NCBI GenBank assembly: GCA_035702985.1
Contig: DASSZD010000090.1
Span: forward strand, 1 to 27,375
Source: JAKAXG01 sp035702985
GTDB taxonomy: Bacteria; Actinomycetota; Acidimicrobiia; Acidimicrobiales; Palsa-688
Length of the DNA stretch: 27,375 nucleotides
Reading direction: 5' to 3'
Positions 1-6,343 of this stretch are shown here, piece after piece. The position numbers and the translations under genes are program-made. The notes under the pieces are model-generated. The model made no database searches and was not told the origin of the DNA. It saw only the letters and a list, made by a program, of their open reading frames with translations. Every line of letters starts with the position of its first letter. Within the stretch, counting starts at the first letter, position 1.

Positions 1-3
1 TGC

Positions 4-1458
4 TCAGAGCAGGTGGGTGATGTTGTCGAACGGTTCGCCGATCTCCATGCCCCGACCGGTGATGTGGAACTCCCGCACGGCCTTGTCGTGGTCGGATCCC
101 CGCATCTTGAGCACCTGCACCCCCCGGCGCAGCTCGCCCTCGGCCGGGACGTAGTGCAGCAGGGTGATGGCGTCGCTGATGGTCGACACGTGCAGCTCGC
201 TGGAGGTCTCCGAGCCGAGGAAGTCCTTGCTGCTGGAGGTGACCATGCCGGCCAGCGACTGCCACTTGATGTGGAGGGTGAGGCCGAGGACGTACTCCCG
301 GAAGCTCTTCACCGTGGCGATGCGTTGCAGCGCGGTGAGGCTGTCGATGGCCACCCGGTCGGGGCGGAACTCGTCGATGGTGGCTTTCATGCGCTGCAGG
401 TGGTCCTCCAGGGAGGCCGACTCGGGGGCCTCGGCCACGATGCGCAGCTGCCCGCCCTGCTCCATCCCGGCCAGGTCGACGCCCCAATTGCGGCCGTTGC
501 GCAGGATCTGGTCGTGGCTCTCCTCGAAGGAGTGCAGCAGGGCCTTCTGGCCCGTCTGCACCCCGCCGGCCACGAACTGGGCGGCCAGCAGGGACTTGCC
601 GGTGCCGGTCGGCCCGGCCACCAGCCACAGCGACTTCTCGAACAGGCCGCCGTGGAACATACGGTCCAGTTCGGCGACGCCTGCGGTCAGCCTCTGCTCC
701 GACGAGCCGTAGCCGATCGAGTCCACCGACACCGGTACCACGACTATCCCCTCGCCGTCGAGAAGCGTGAAGAGGTGCTCCCCCTTCCGGTGGGATCCGC
801 CCCGCATCTTGAGGACCTCGACGGTCCGCCGCCTCTTCTCCCCGTCGAGGGCGTTGCGCAGGATGATGACATTGTCGGCGACGAACTCCTCGAAGCCCAG
901 GTGGGCGATGGGCCCGTAGTCCTCGGGCCGCTCGGCGGTGATCACCGTGGTCACCCCGGCGTCGTGCAGGGTGTCGGCCAGCCGGAACAGGGCCTGGCGG
1001 GCCGGCGCCACCCGGTCGAACTGGGTGACCAGCGCCCCCACCGAATCGATGGCCACCCGGCTGGCCCCCACCCGGGCCACCGCCTGGGTGATGCGGGCCA
1101 GCAGCGGGCCCAGGCCGTAGTCGTCGCCGGTGAACACCGTGTCCACCTGGTTGCGGGGGGAGGCGTCCACGAAGGCCCACCGGCCGGCGGACTCCCAGCC
1201 GCCGATGTCCCAGCCCAGCGAGCGGGTGTTCCGCCGGATGCTCTCTGGTCGCTCCTCGCAGGTCACGAACACGCCACTCTCGCCGCCGGCCCGGATGCCA
1301 CTGGCCAGGAACTGGGTGGCGAACACCGTCTTGCCGGCGCCGGCCGTGCCGGCCACCAGCGACAGCCGCCCCCGCGGCAGGCCGCCGCGGGTGATGATAT
1401 CCAGGCCCGGGATGCCGACCTCGAGGCGCTCGAGGGCTTCGCCCGGATGTGGTTCCAT
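4..1458 (-). CDS. kaiC: KaiC-type two-domain circadian-clock ATPase/autokinase
   Basis: This 484-residue protein has the duplicated RecA-like architecture of KaiC. CI has Walker A GTAGAGKT at 37-44 and catalytic glutamates E68/E69; CII has GPTGTGKS at 282-289 and E312/E313. Near the CII end the run HVSTISDA places S425 and T426 where cyanobacterial KaiC has its phosphorylated S431/T432. The EEFVADNVIILRN and KMRG segments between the domains also match KaiC. Known of the family: CI ATPase activity sets the KaiB interaction and CII carries autokinase and autophosphatase activity. The protein stops at DNITHLL, so the C-terminal A-loop and KaiA-binding tail of the roughly 519-residue cyanobacterial protein are missing. 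The ATG at 1458 fits the KaiC N-terminus and overlaps the upstream stop (TGATG), indicating translational coupling to the phosphatase-KaiB gene. The open frame continues upstream to 1809 but looks like noise. Family assignment is secure; clock function is inference. Confidence 0.93.
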   Translation of the reverse strand: MEPHPGEALERLEVGIPGLDIITRGGLPRGRLSLVAGTAGAGKTVFATQFLASGIRAGGESGVFVTCEERPESIRRNTRSLGWDIGGWESAGRWAFVDASPRNQVDTVFTGDDYGLGPLLARITQAVARVGASRVAIDSVGALVTQFDRVAPARQALFRLADTLHDAGVTTVITAERPEDYGPIAHLGFEEFVADNVIILRNALDGEKRRRTVEVLKMRGGSHRKGEHLFTLLDGEGIVVVPVSVDSIGYGSSEQRLTAGVAELDRMFHGGLFEKSLWLVAGPTGTGKSLLAAQFVAGGVQTGQKALLHSFEESHDQILRNGRNWGVDLAGMEQGGQLRIVAEAPESASLEDHLQRMKATIDEFRPDRVAIDSLTALQRIATVKSFREYVLGLTLHIKWQSLAGMVTSSSKDFLGSETSSELHVSTISDAITLLHYVPAEGELRRGVQVLKMRGSDHDKAVREFHITGRGMEIGEPFDNITHLL

Positions 1459-2555
1459 CAGCTGATCTCCTCGGAAAAAGGCAATTGCAGGGCCCGGGCC
1501 AGCTCGCTCGCCGAGCGCAGGCCGCCGACCACCTTGACCGGTGGGCGGGGGAGGAGGCGCACGACCGTGGGGGCGGCCAGCACCCCGTCCGAGTCGGCCA
1601 GGTCCGGGGAAACGGCGATGTCGATGAAGTCGACGTCGATCAGGATACGGGCCGACAGCTGGGAGACCATGTCCTCGACCACCCGCTGCGCCCGCATGGA
1701 GATCAGGTCGGTGGGGTCGAGGTACACCCGCAGGGCCGCCCCGGCCGGGGCGGTCGGAGCAGCGGCGCTGCCACCATTGCCGCTCGTGCCCAGACCCGGG
1801 CCGCCCCACTGTCCGCTGCCCGGGACCGGCTCCGACCGGCGGGCCGGGGTGAGCTGACCGCCCGATATCCGGGCGAACGGCTCCGGCGAGCGCAGCCGCA
1901 CCGACATGGCGGTGGCGTCGTCGGTCGGCTGGCCCAGCCGGTCGGTGGCCCGCCGGGCCAGCTCGGCGGCGCTGGCCGCCGCTCCGGTCATGCCCCTGGC
2001 CACCTCCCGGGCGGTGGCCAGCCCGTCGGTCAGGGAGGCGCCCCGCCGCTCGACCAGACCGTCGGTGAACATGAACAGGGCGCTCTCGTCGACCAACTCG
2101 TAGGTGATGGAACGCCGGGGGGTGACCACGCCCAGCGGGGGGTCGACCCGCTCCTCCAGGAAGTGGGCCTGTGACCCGGACGTGACCAGGATGGGGAGGT
2201 GCCCGGCGTTGGTGACCTCGGCGTGGCGGCGGTCCGGGTCGAGCACGGCGATGACCACCGTGGCGATCTTGTCCATGCCCCGGGAGGCCATCAGGTCGTC
2301 CAGGGGCCGGAGCAGATCAGGTCCGTGGTCCCGGCTGCGCAGGGCCCGGCGCAGCTCGAAGCGCAGCTGCTCGCCGAGCTCGGCGGCCACCGCCCCCGAC
2401 GACGGAGCGTCCCCCAGGATCACCGCCACCCGGCCGTCGAACAGGTCGACGATGTCGTGGAAGTCCCCCGACGTCTCGCCCTGGGCGGGACGCCAGCACA
2501 CTTCGACGGTCACCGACTGCACCCGGTTGGCGGACGATCGCCACAGCGTCGGCAT
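1458..2555 (-). CDS. SpoIIE/PP2C-type phosphatase fused to a C-terminal KaiB domain
   Basis: Residues 14-222 of this 365-residue protein form a PPM/SpoIIE-type Ser/Thr phosphatase domain. Visible markers are GDFHD (D31, D34), LGD (D49), NAGHLPIL, FTDGLVER (D165) and DDAT (D212/D213), so the metal-binding acidic residues appear present. The usual GDxxGxG motif is altered to GDAPSSG. A Gly/Ala/Pro linker (about 223-273) leads to a thioredoxin-fold KaiB domain at 274-358: LRVYLDP, then a helix, then IDVDFIDI, SPDLADSDGVLAAPTV, RLLPRPPVKVVGGL, aligning along the length of KaiB. The start is ambiguous: TTG 2564, GTG 2558 or ATG 2555; an in-frame stop lies at 2625-2627, so little can be missing. 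It is the first gene of an operon with KaiC and overlaps it by one base. Inference: the KaiB part docks on KaiC and brings the phosphatase to phospho-S425/T426. The phosphatase could instead act on another partner. Confidence 0.9.
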   Translation of the reverse strand: MPTLWRSSANRVQSVTVEVCWRPAQGETSGDFHDIVDLFDGRVAVILGDAPSSGAVAAELGEQLRFELRRALRSRDHGPDLLRPLDDLMASRGMDKIATVVIAVLDPDRRHAEVTNAGHLPILVTSGSQAHFLEERVDPPLGVVTPRRSITYELVDESALFMFTDGLVERRGASLTDGLATAREVARGMTGAAASAAELARRATDRLGQPTDDATAMSVRLRSPEPFARISGGQLTPARRSEPVPGSGQWGGPGLGTSGNGGSAAAPTAPAGAALRVYLDPTDLISMRAQRVVEDMVSQLSARILIDVDFIDIAVSPDLADSDGVLAAPTVVRLLPRPPVKVVGGLRSASELARALQLPFSEEIS

Positions 2556-2621
2556 CACCCGCAAACCCGCCGCACCGCGGGGTTCAACCTGGTTTCGCTT
2601 CCACCGAGGGCGCGGCCGGCA

Positions 2622-2648
2622 GTGCTAGCACGAGACAGATCATGTCAA
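2622..2648 (-). promoter_or_regulatory. Candidate promoter of the phosphatase-KaiB/KaiC operon
   Basis: Reading the minus strand, a perfect TTGACA (-35, bases 2643-2648) is followed after 15 bases by TAGCAC (2622-2627), preceded by TGC as in an extended -10. The spacer is shorter than the usual 16-18. The -10 lies inside a perfect 10-bp palindrome, GTGCTAGCAC (2622-2631), which could be an operator. The leader to the ATG at 2555 would be about 60 bases. The rest of the 2556-2726 gap shows no gene. Confidence 0.4.
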
Positions 2649-2726
2649 ATCGGCCGGCCCGGCGCCTGACGCCCAACGGAGGCTGATTCCGATCTCGTGT
2701 CAGCCGGCCTGCATCCAGGCCCACCC

Positions 2727-3476
2727 TCAGCGTCTGGACCCCGGCTCCAACTCCATGAACTGCCAGACCAGCGCCTCCAGACCGACGGACAGGAGGTGCC
2801 ACTCCTGGCGGCGACCGCCGGGCCCGCTGGGCAGCCGGATCTTGCGGACGCCGTCGGGGTCGACCCGGTCCCCGACCGCGCAGCCCGCCGAGAGAGCCAC
2901 CACGGCCAGGGCGAACTGCTGCACGTTCAGCCCGGCCTTCGGCCGCAGTCCGATCTGCCGGGTGAGGCCGGCCATCGCGTCGCCCACCCGTCGGGTGAGC
3001 TCCGAGTAGGCGGCCCGGGCGGCGTCGGTGATCCGGTCGTCCCGGTGGTCGTCGGGCTGGGAGGCCATGTTGCCCAGGGCGCCCATGACCAGGTGCCACG
3101 ACTGGGACTCCGACAGGGCCTGGGCCAGGGCCCCGCCGGCCACCCGGCACAGCTCCGACACCGCTGCCCGCCGGCCCGCCGCCGAGGACAGGTCGGCTCT
3201 CTTCACCACCCGGTCGCCCCTGCGGATGGCCGCCTCCAGCCCGTCCGCGCTGTGGTCGCTGATCGCCCGGCGCAGTACGTCGTGCTGGTAGTCCTCGTTG
3301 TCGGTCCAGATGCGGCGGATGACCGAGGCGTTGGTCACCCGCACACCCGTCTCGTCCTCCACCCGGTCGAAGACCCGCTTGAAGGTGAGCCGGTCGGCCC
3401 CGCCGGCCAAGCCCTCCTCCGCCAGCATCTCCAGCCCGGTGGACAGCAGGAGCTCCCGGAGCTCGTCCCTGGTCAT
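2727..3476 (-). CDS. TetR-like transcriptional regulator
   Basis: The 249-residue protein opens with MTRDELRELLLSTG and a helical N-terminus that resembles a divergent TetR DNA-binding domain: a first helix, then LTFKRVFDRVEDETGV, then ASVIRRIWTDNEDY in the place of the recognition helix and the usual Y-x-x-F-x-x-K. The remainder is an Ala/Leu-rich helical ligand-binding region with no recognisable signature. The ATG at 3476 is chosen because a good promoter ends just upstream; GTG 3482 would add two residues and GTG 3530 would lie inside the promoter. It is transcribed divergently from the MarR gene at 3617, and a palindrome in its own promoter suggests autoregulation. The TetR call rests on the N-terminus only. 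Confidence 0.65.
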   Translation of the reverse strand: MTRDELRELLLSTGLEMLAEEGLAGGADRLTFKRVFDRVEDETGVRVTNASVIRRIWTDNEDYQHDVLRRAISDHSADGLEAAIRRGDRVVKRADLSSAAGRRAAVSELCRVAGGALAQALSESQSWHLVMGALGNMASQPDDHRDDRITDAARAAYSELTRRVGDAMAGLTRQIGLRPKAGLNVQQFALAVVALSAGCAVGDRVDPDGVRKIRLPSGPGGRRQEWHLLSVGLEALVWQFMELEPGSRR

Positions 3477-3491
3477 CCTCACTGACCGCAA

Positions 3492-3520
3492 GTTATTCCG
3501 AGGTGCGTACGCAACGTCAA
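3492..3520 (-). promoter_or_regulatory. Promoter with embedded palindromic operator for the TetR-like gene
   Basis: On the minus strand TTGACG (-35, 3515-3520) is separated by exactly 17 bases from AATAAC (-10, 3492-3497). The spacer contains a perfect 10-bp palindrome, TGCGTACGCA (3504-3513), where a repressor would block RNA polymerase. The -10 ends 15 bases before the ATG at 3476 and 9 before an in-frame GTG, so the transcript is leaderless or nearly so. Confidence 0.55.
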
Positions 3521-3604
3521 GTTGCGCCACTCTGAGTGGGCCGAAAAATCACCGGGCGGCCTCCTCCGGCGCCGCCGTTAGATGGGCGAACCATTCGTCG
3601 GACG

Positions 3605-3616
3605 TAGAATCGGCTC
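3605..3616 (+). promoter_or_regulatory. -10 element for a leaderless MarR transcript
   Basis: TAGAAT at 3605-3610 is followed by six bases and then the ATG at 3617, which places the expected transcription start on the start codon itself. No Shine-Dalgarno sequence lies upstream and no good -35 is seen. Confidence 0.5.
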
Positions 3617-4105
3617 ATGGCACGCTCCGATACCGCCCTGGGGCGGGTCGGCGGCCGGGAGGGGGCCATCGACCGCTACCTGCAACTCCGACCGTCGATC
3701 CGGGCCCGGATGGAGTCCTCCGTGCCCGAAGGTCTGCGGGCCGAGTTCGCCTCGGTCACCGCCCACCAGCTGAGAGCGTTGGCCCTGCTCGAGGACGGCG
3801 GTCTGAGCATGCGGCAGCTGGCCTCCGCCCTCGGGGTGATGGGCGCCACCACCAGCGTGCTGGCCGACCGGTTGGTGGCCCAGGGGCTGGCCGTCAGGGA
3901 GCACGACCCGGGCGACCGGCGGGTGGTGCGGCTCCTCCTCACCGAGGAGGGGCGGCGGGTGGCGGACCGCTACCAGGAGGCCCAGCGGCGGGCCGCCCGG
4001 TCGCTGTTCGACCGGTTGAGCGACGAGCAGATCGTGGCCTGGATGGGGGTGCTGGAGACGCTGGCGGCCGACCAGACGGAAGCGGCCGCCTCCTCGCAGG
4101 CCTGA
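3617..4105 (+). CDS. MarR-family transcriptional regulator
   Basis: The 162-residue protein has the MarR winged-helix layout: an N-terminal dimerisation helix, then TAHQLRALALLEDGG, LSMRQLASALGV, the recognition helix ATTSVLADRLVAQGLAVRE, the wing HDPGDRRVVRLLLTEEGRR, and a C-terminal dimerisation helix. The DxRR wing signature and the length are normal for the family. The ATG at 3617 is supported by a leaderless-type -10. It is divergent from the TetR-like gene across about 140 bases and convergent with the STAS gene. The ligand and targets cannot be told from sequence. MarR proteins usually repress their own gene and neighbouring transport or detoxification genes, but none is obvious next to it. 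Confidence 0.88.
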   Translation: MARSDTALGRVGGREGAIDRYLQLRPSIRARMESSVPEGLRAEFASVTAHQLRALALLEDGGLSMRQLASALGVMGATTSVLADRLVAQGLAVREHDPGDRRVVRLLLTEEGRRVADRYQEAQRRAARSLFDRLSDEQIVAWMGVLETLAADQTEAAASSQA

Positions 4106-4151
4106 CCGGCCCCGGTCCCGGGACGGACGGCCCCGGTCCCGGCTCCGCCCA

Positions 4152-4499
4152 TCAGGATCGCTCTATGGCCAGTACGTCGTCGACGTCCAGCAGGCGCAGG
4201 GTCCGGGCCGGTGCCGGCTGGGGCCGGCGGACGGTCAGCCGGCAGCCCCGCTCGGCGGAGGCGGCGGCAGCCGCCACCAGGCCCCCGAACCCGGCCGCAT
4301 CCACGAAGGTGACCTGGTCCATGTCGACGACCACGGCGGCCGGGCGGCCGTCCAGCGCCGACGCGATCATCCGACGCAGGACCGGCAGAGCCGAGACGTC
4401 CAGTTCGCCGGCCAGGCCGAGCACGGCCCGTCCCTCCTGCACCTCCAGACAGGCCTCGAACTCACTGCGGGGCGAGAACGCGTCCAACTGAGACTCCAT
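4152..4499 (-). CDS. STAS-domain protein (anti-sigma-factor-antagonist-like) lacking the phosphoacceptor serine
   Basis: The 115-residue protein is a single STAS domain: VLGLAGELDVSAL, an amphipathic helix, VVVDMDQVTFVDAAGFGGL, and a last strand and helix ending LLDVDDVLAIE. In SpoIIAA/RsbV-type antagonists the loop after the conserved Asp carries the phosphorylated Ser (DSSG). Here the loop is D67-A68-A69-G70, so neither position can be phosphorylated. It may be constitutively able to bind an anti-sigma kinase, or serve as a scaffold. No anti-sigma kinase or sigma factor gene is in the window; the nearest SpoIIE-type phosphatase is the KaiB fusion at 1458-2555. ATG 4499 is preferred over GTG 4505. 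Confidence 0.85.
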   Translation of the reverse strand: MESQLDAFSPRSEFEACLEVQEGRAVLGLAGELDVSALPVLRRMIASALDGRPAAVVVDMDQVTFVDAAGFGGLVAAAAASAERGCRLTVRRPQPAPARTLRLLDVDDVLAIERS

Positions 4500-4570
4500 C
4501 ACCACCCTGGTAATTTCGCCGGGCCGGGGACGCTACCTCCGTGCCGGGCCGGATGCAACGGTTCCGGCCC

Positions 4571-5344
4571 CTACGGCCCGCCCCCGGTCGTGCCGCCCAG
4601 GCGGGCACAGACCGCCGGGGTGCCGTCGGCGCCGAGCATCCACACCCCGATGGCCCCGTCCTGGGCGTCGGCGGTGAGTACCGGGGTCTCGCCCGGCTCC
4701 ATGGCCCGGCGGTACTCCACCTGGCCCCAGGTCACGGGCCGGCCCCCGGCCAAGCGGCGGGCCTCCTCCTCGACGGCGGACCAGGCGATGACGTTGTTGA
4801 CGTGGTGGAACAGGTCGATGTCCGAGGCGCGCAGCGGCCACGGCCGGCCCTCCGAGATCCCGTCCGGGGGACCGGGTACCACGAACCGGGCCCGTACCCG
4901 GCGCTCGCCGGCGGCTTCCCGGTACGGGTCGAAGTGCGGCCCGTCCAGCGGTACCGGCCGCAGGGTCTCCCGGTCCAGGCTGACCCACAGCGAGACCGTC
5001 TCCACCCGGCTGCCCCGCTCGCCCCGGACCGACGTGCGGCGCTCGGCCAGGGCCGAGCCGGTGCCCGAGCACCAGGTGGCCAGCTCCAGCCGCTCGCCGT
5101 ACACCGGGCGCCGCCCGGCGGTGATGGTGGTGCGGCGCACGACCCACGCCACGGCGTCCTCCACCCCGGCGTGGCGCACGTCGTCGGTGGCCACGTCCTG
5201 CAGGTAGCGGGCCACCGCGTCCAGGCGGATGCGGCCCTCCGGGTCCACGTCGGACAGGCGCACGGTACGGGCCGAACGGAACACCCGCCCCGGGCCCGGC
5301 TCCCGCATCTCGGCCCCGGGAGGGGCGGGAAGCGCCGCCGTCAT
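4571..5344 (-). CDS. Acyl-ACP thioesterase (FatA/FatB-like, double hot-dog)
   Basis: The 257-residue protein has two hot-dog halves. The first runs from about residue 20 (VFRSARTVRLSDVDPEGRIR) and the second from about 160, with the active-site run SDIDLFHHVNN at 174-184 followed by WSAVEEEARR. These enzymes release fatty acids from acyl-ACP in the cytosol. In plant enzymes the active-site run is DxNxHVNN; here Asp177 and His181 are kept but Phe179 replaces the Asn. Actinobacterial relatives often vary at this position, so activity is likely but unproven. The ATG at 5344 is chosen because a TAGGAT hexamer lies 8 bases upstream and the residues before it are unlike the family. The gene stands alone with no fatty-acid genes nearby. 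Confidence 0.82.
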   Translation of the reverse strand: MTAALPAPPGAEMREPGPGRVFRSARTVRLSDVDPEGRIRLDAVARYLQDVATDDVRHAGVEDAVAWVVRRTTITAGRRPVYGERLELATWCSGTGSALAERRTSVRGERGSRVETVSLWVSLDRETLRPVPLDGPHFDPYREAAGERRVRARFVVPGPPDGISEGRPWPLRASDIDLFHHVNNVIAWSAVEEEARRLAGGRPVTWGQVEYRRAMEPGETPVLTADAQDGAIGVWMLGADGTPAVCARLGGTTGGGP

Positions 5345-5358
5345 GCCCGGGCATCCTA
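5345..5358 (-). promoter_or_regulatory. -10 element for a probable leaderless thioesterase transcript
   Basis: On the minus strand TAGGAT (5353-5358) precedes the ATG at 5344 by eight bases (GC-only), with no Shine-Dalgarno sequence. This matches the arrangement at 3605, 9350 and 25732. Confidence 0.35.
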
Positions 5359-5451
5359 CGGTCAGCCGCCCGCCCCGGATAAATCGCTGGCCCCGGGCGG
5401 ATGGGGGCACTACAACTGACGCCACCACCGATTCGAGGAAGGGAGGCGCCG

Positions 5452-5547
5452 ATGTCCATGCACGAGCACACCGTTACCGGGCCGGCCTTTCCCATCGGTG
5501 ACCGGTCGGGGCTGCGTCTCGCCCCGGCTGTGACCCCCGGGCGCTGA
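5452..5547 (+). CDS. Small 31-residue ORF with a strong ribosome-binding site
   Basis: An ATG at 5452 sits just behind GAGGAAGGGAGG (about 5435-5446), one of the best Shine-Dalgarno sequences in the window. The frame reads MSMHEHTVTGPAFPIG and continues to a TGA at 5545-5547. There is no signal peptide, membrane segment or recognised family. It is followed 98 bases later by a second small gene with an equally strong ribosome-binding site, so the two may share a transcript. It could be a leader peptide for that gene. The reality of the ORF rests on the ribosome-binding site. Confidence 0.45.
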   Translation: MSMHEHTVTGPAFPIGDRSGLRLAPAVTPGR

Positions 5548-5645
5548 GCGGGCCCGCTCCAGCCGTCGTTCGCGGGTAGCGGCCCCGGTCGCTGCGCCCG
5601 TCCGTCGGTTCCGTACCCAGAGACCTACATCAGAGGAGATGAGCC

Positions 5646-5870
5646 ATGTACCTGCATCCTGCGATGGCGCGCGCCCTGGGCGAGGAGACCAGGGCCGAGC
5701 ACCTGCGCCGGGCCGGCCGCCTGACCGCCCGGCGGAAATCCCGGTCCCGGTTCCGCCGGGCCGCTTCCGGGGCCCGGTCGGCTTCGGCGGTCCCGGCCGT
5801 CACCGTCCGCGACGGCCCACCCCCCGCCCGACCCGTCGGCCCCCCGGCGGAGCCGGCCGTCCGGGCCTGA
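5646..5870 (+). CDS. Small basic hypothetical protein
   Basis: The 74-residue protein begins MYLHPAMARALGEETRAEHL behind AGAGGAGAT (5632-5640), an excellent ribosome-binding site at ideal distance. The N-terminal half is an amphipathic, strongly basic helix with many Arg residues (RRAGRLTARRKSRSRFRR); the second half is Pro/Ala/Val-rich and probably disordered. Short proteins starting MYLHP with Arg-rich helices are common in Actinobacteria, but I know of no function. Nucleic-acid or membrane binding would suit the composition; this is a guess. Confidence 0.6.
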   Translation: MYLHPAMARALGEETRAEHLRRAGRLTARRKSRSRFRRAASGARSASAVPAVTVRDGPPPARPVGPPAEPAVRA

Positions 5871-5942
5871 CCCACCGGTACCGCCTCCGGCGGCCTTCCC
5901 TTCACCCGGGGCGGGCCGCCGGCCGGCGCCGGGCCGTCTGGA

Positions 5943-6317
5943 ATGATGGATCCCGTGGAGAGCACCCGGGTGGACCGATGGCTGTGGTCGGTGCGCATGT
6001 TCAAGACCCGCAGCCTGGCCACCGAGGCCTGCCGCTCCGGTCACGTGGCCGTCAACCGGGGGGTCACCAAGCCGTCCACCGCGGTCAAGGTGGGCGACAC
6101 CGTGACCATCCGCATCGACGGCCGGGACCGGGTGCTCGAGGTGGCCCAGGTGATCGACAAGCGGGTGGGTGCCCCCATCGCCGTTGCCTGCTACCACGAC
6201 CACAGCCCGCCGCCCCCGTCCCCCGATGCCGCCGCCCCCTTCCTGGTCCGCGACCGCTCCGCCGGCCGGCCCACCAAGCGGGACCGCCGGCTCATCGACC
6301 AGCTGCGCCGGCGGTAG
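5943..6317 (+). CDS. S4-domain RNA-binding protein (Hsp15/HslR-like)
   Basis: The 124-residue protein contains one S4 RNA-binding domain at its start: RVDRWLWSVRMFKTRSLAT, EACRSGHVAVNRGV, KPSTAVKVGDTVTIR, with the conserved G-x-V-x-V-N core. A variable basic tail ends PTKRDRRLIDQLRRR. Hsp15 binds free 50S subunits carrying stalled nascent chains in E. coli; actinobacterial relatives are assumed to bind rRNA. ATG 5943, ATG 5946 and GTG 5955 are all possible starts; none has a clear ribosome-binding site. The gene follows the small basic ORF by 72 bases and converges with the MDR gene. Confidence 0.88.
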   Translation: MMDPVESTRVDRWLWSVRMFKTRSLATEACRSGHVAVNRGVTKPSTAVKVGDTVTIRIDGRDRVLEVAQVIDKRVGAPIAVACYHDHSPPPPSPDAAAPFLVRDRSAGRPTKRDRRLIDQLRRR

Positions 6318-6343
6318 CCGGCCACGCCGGACCGGACAGCCGG

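Noticed and set aside
1459..1809. N-terminal extension of the KaiC frame by 117 codons
   Set aside because: The extension is Arg/Gly/Pro-rich, overlaps the KaiB coding sequence in another frame, and KaiC homologues start at the ATG at 1458.
13..1857. A 614-codon plus-strand frame opposite the KaiC gene
   Set aside because: It is the antisense shadow of a strongly conserved gene; its product is Gly/His/Leu-rich without any domain.
4107..4143. Repeated GGCCCCGGTCCCGG between the MarR and STAS genes as a terminator
   Set aside because: The two copies are direct, not inverted, and form no convincing stem.
1458..4499. A single partner-switching system linking the SpoIIE-type phosphatase and the STAS protein
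   Set aside because: They are in separate transcription units, the STAS protein has no phosphoacceptor serine, and the phosphatase is physically tied to KaiB and KaiC.
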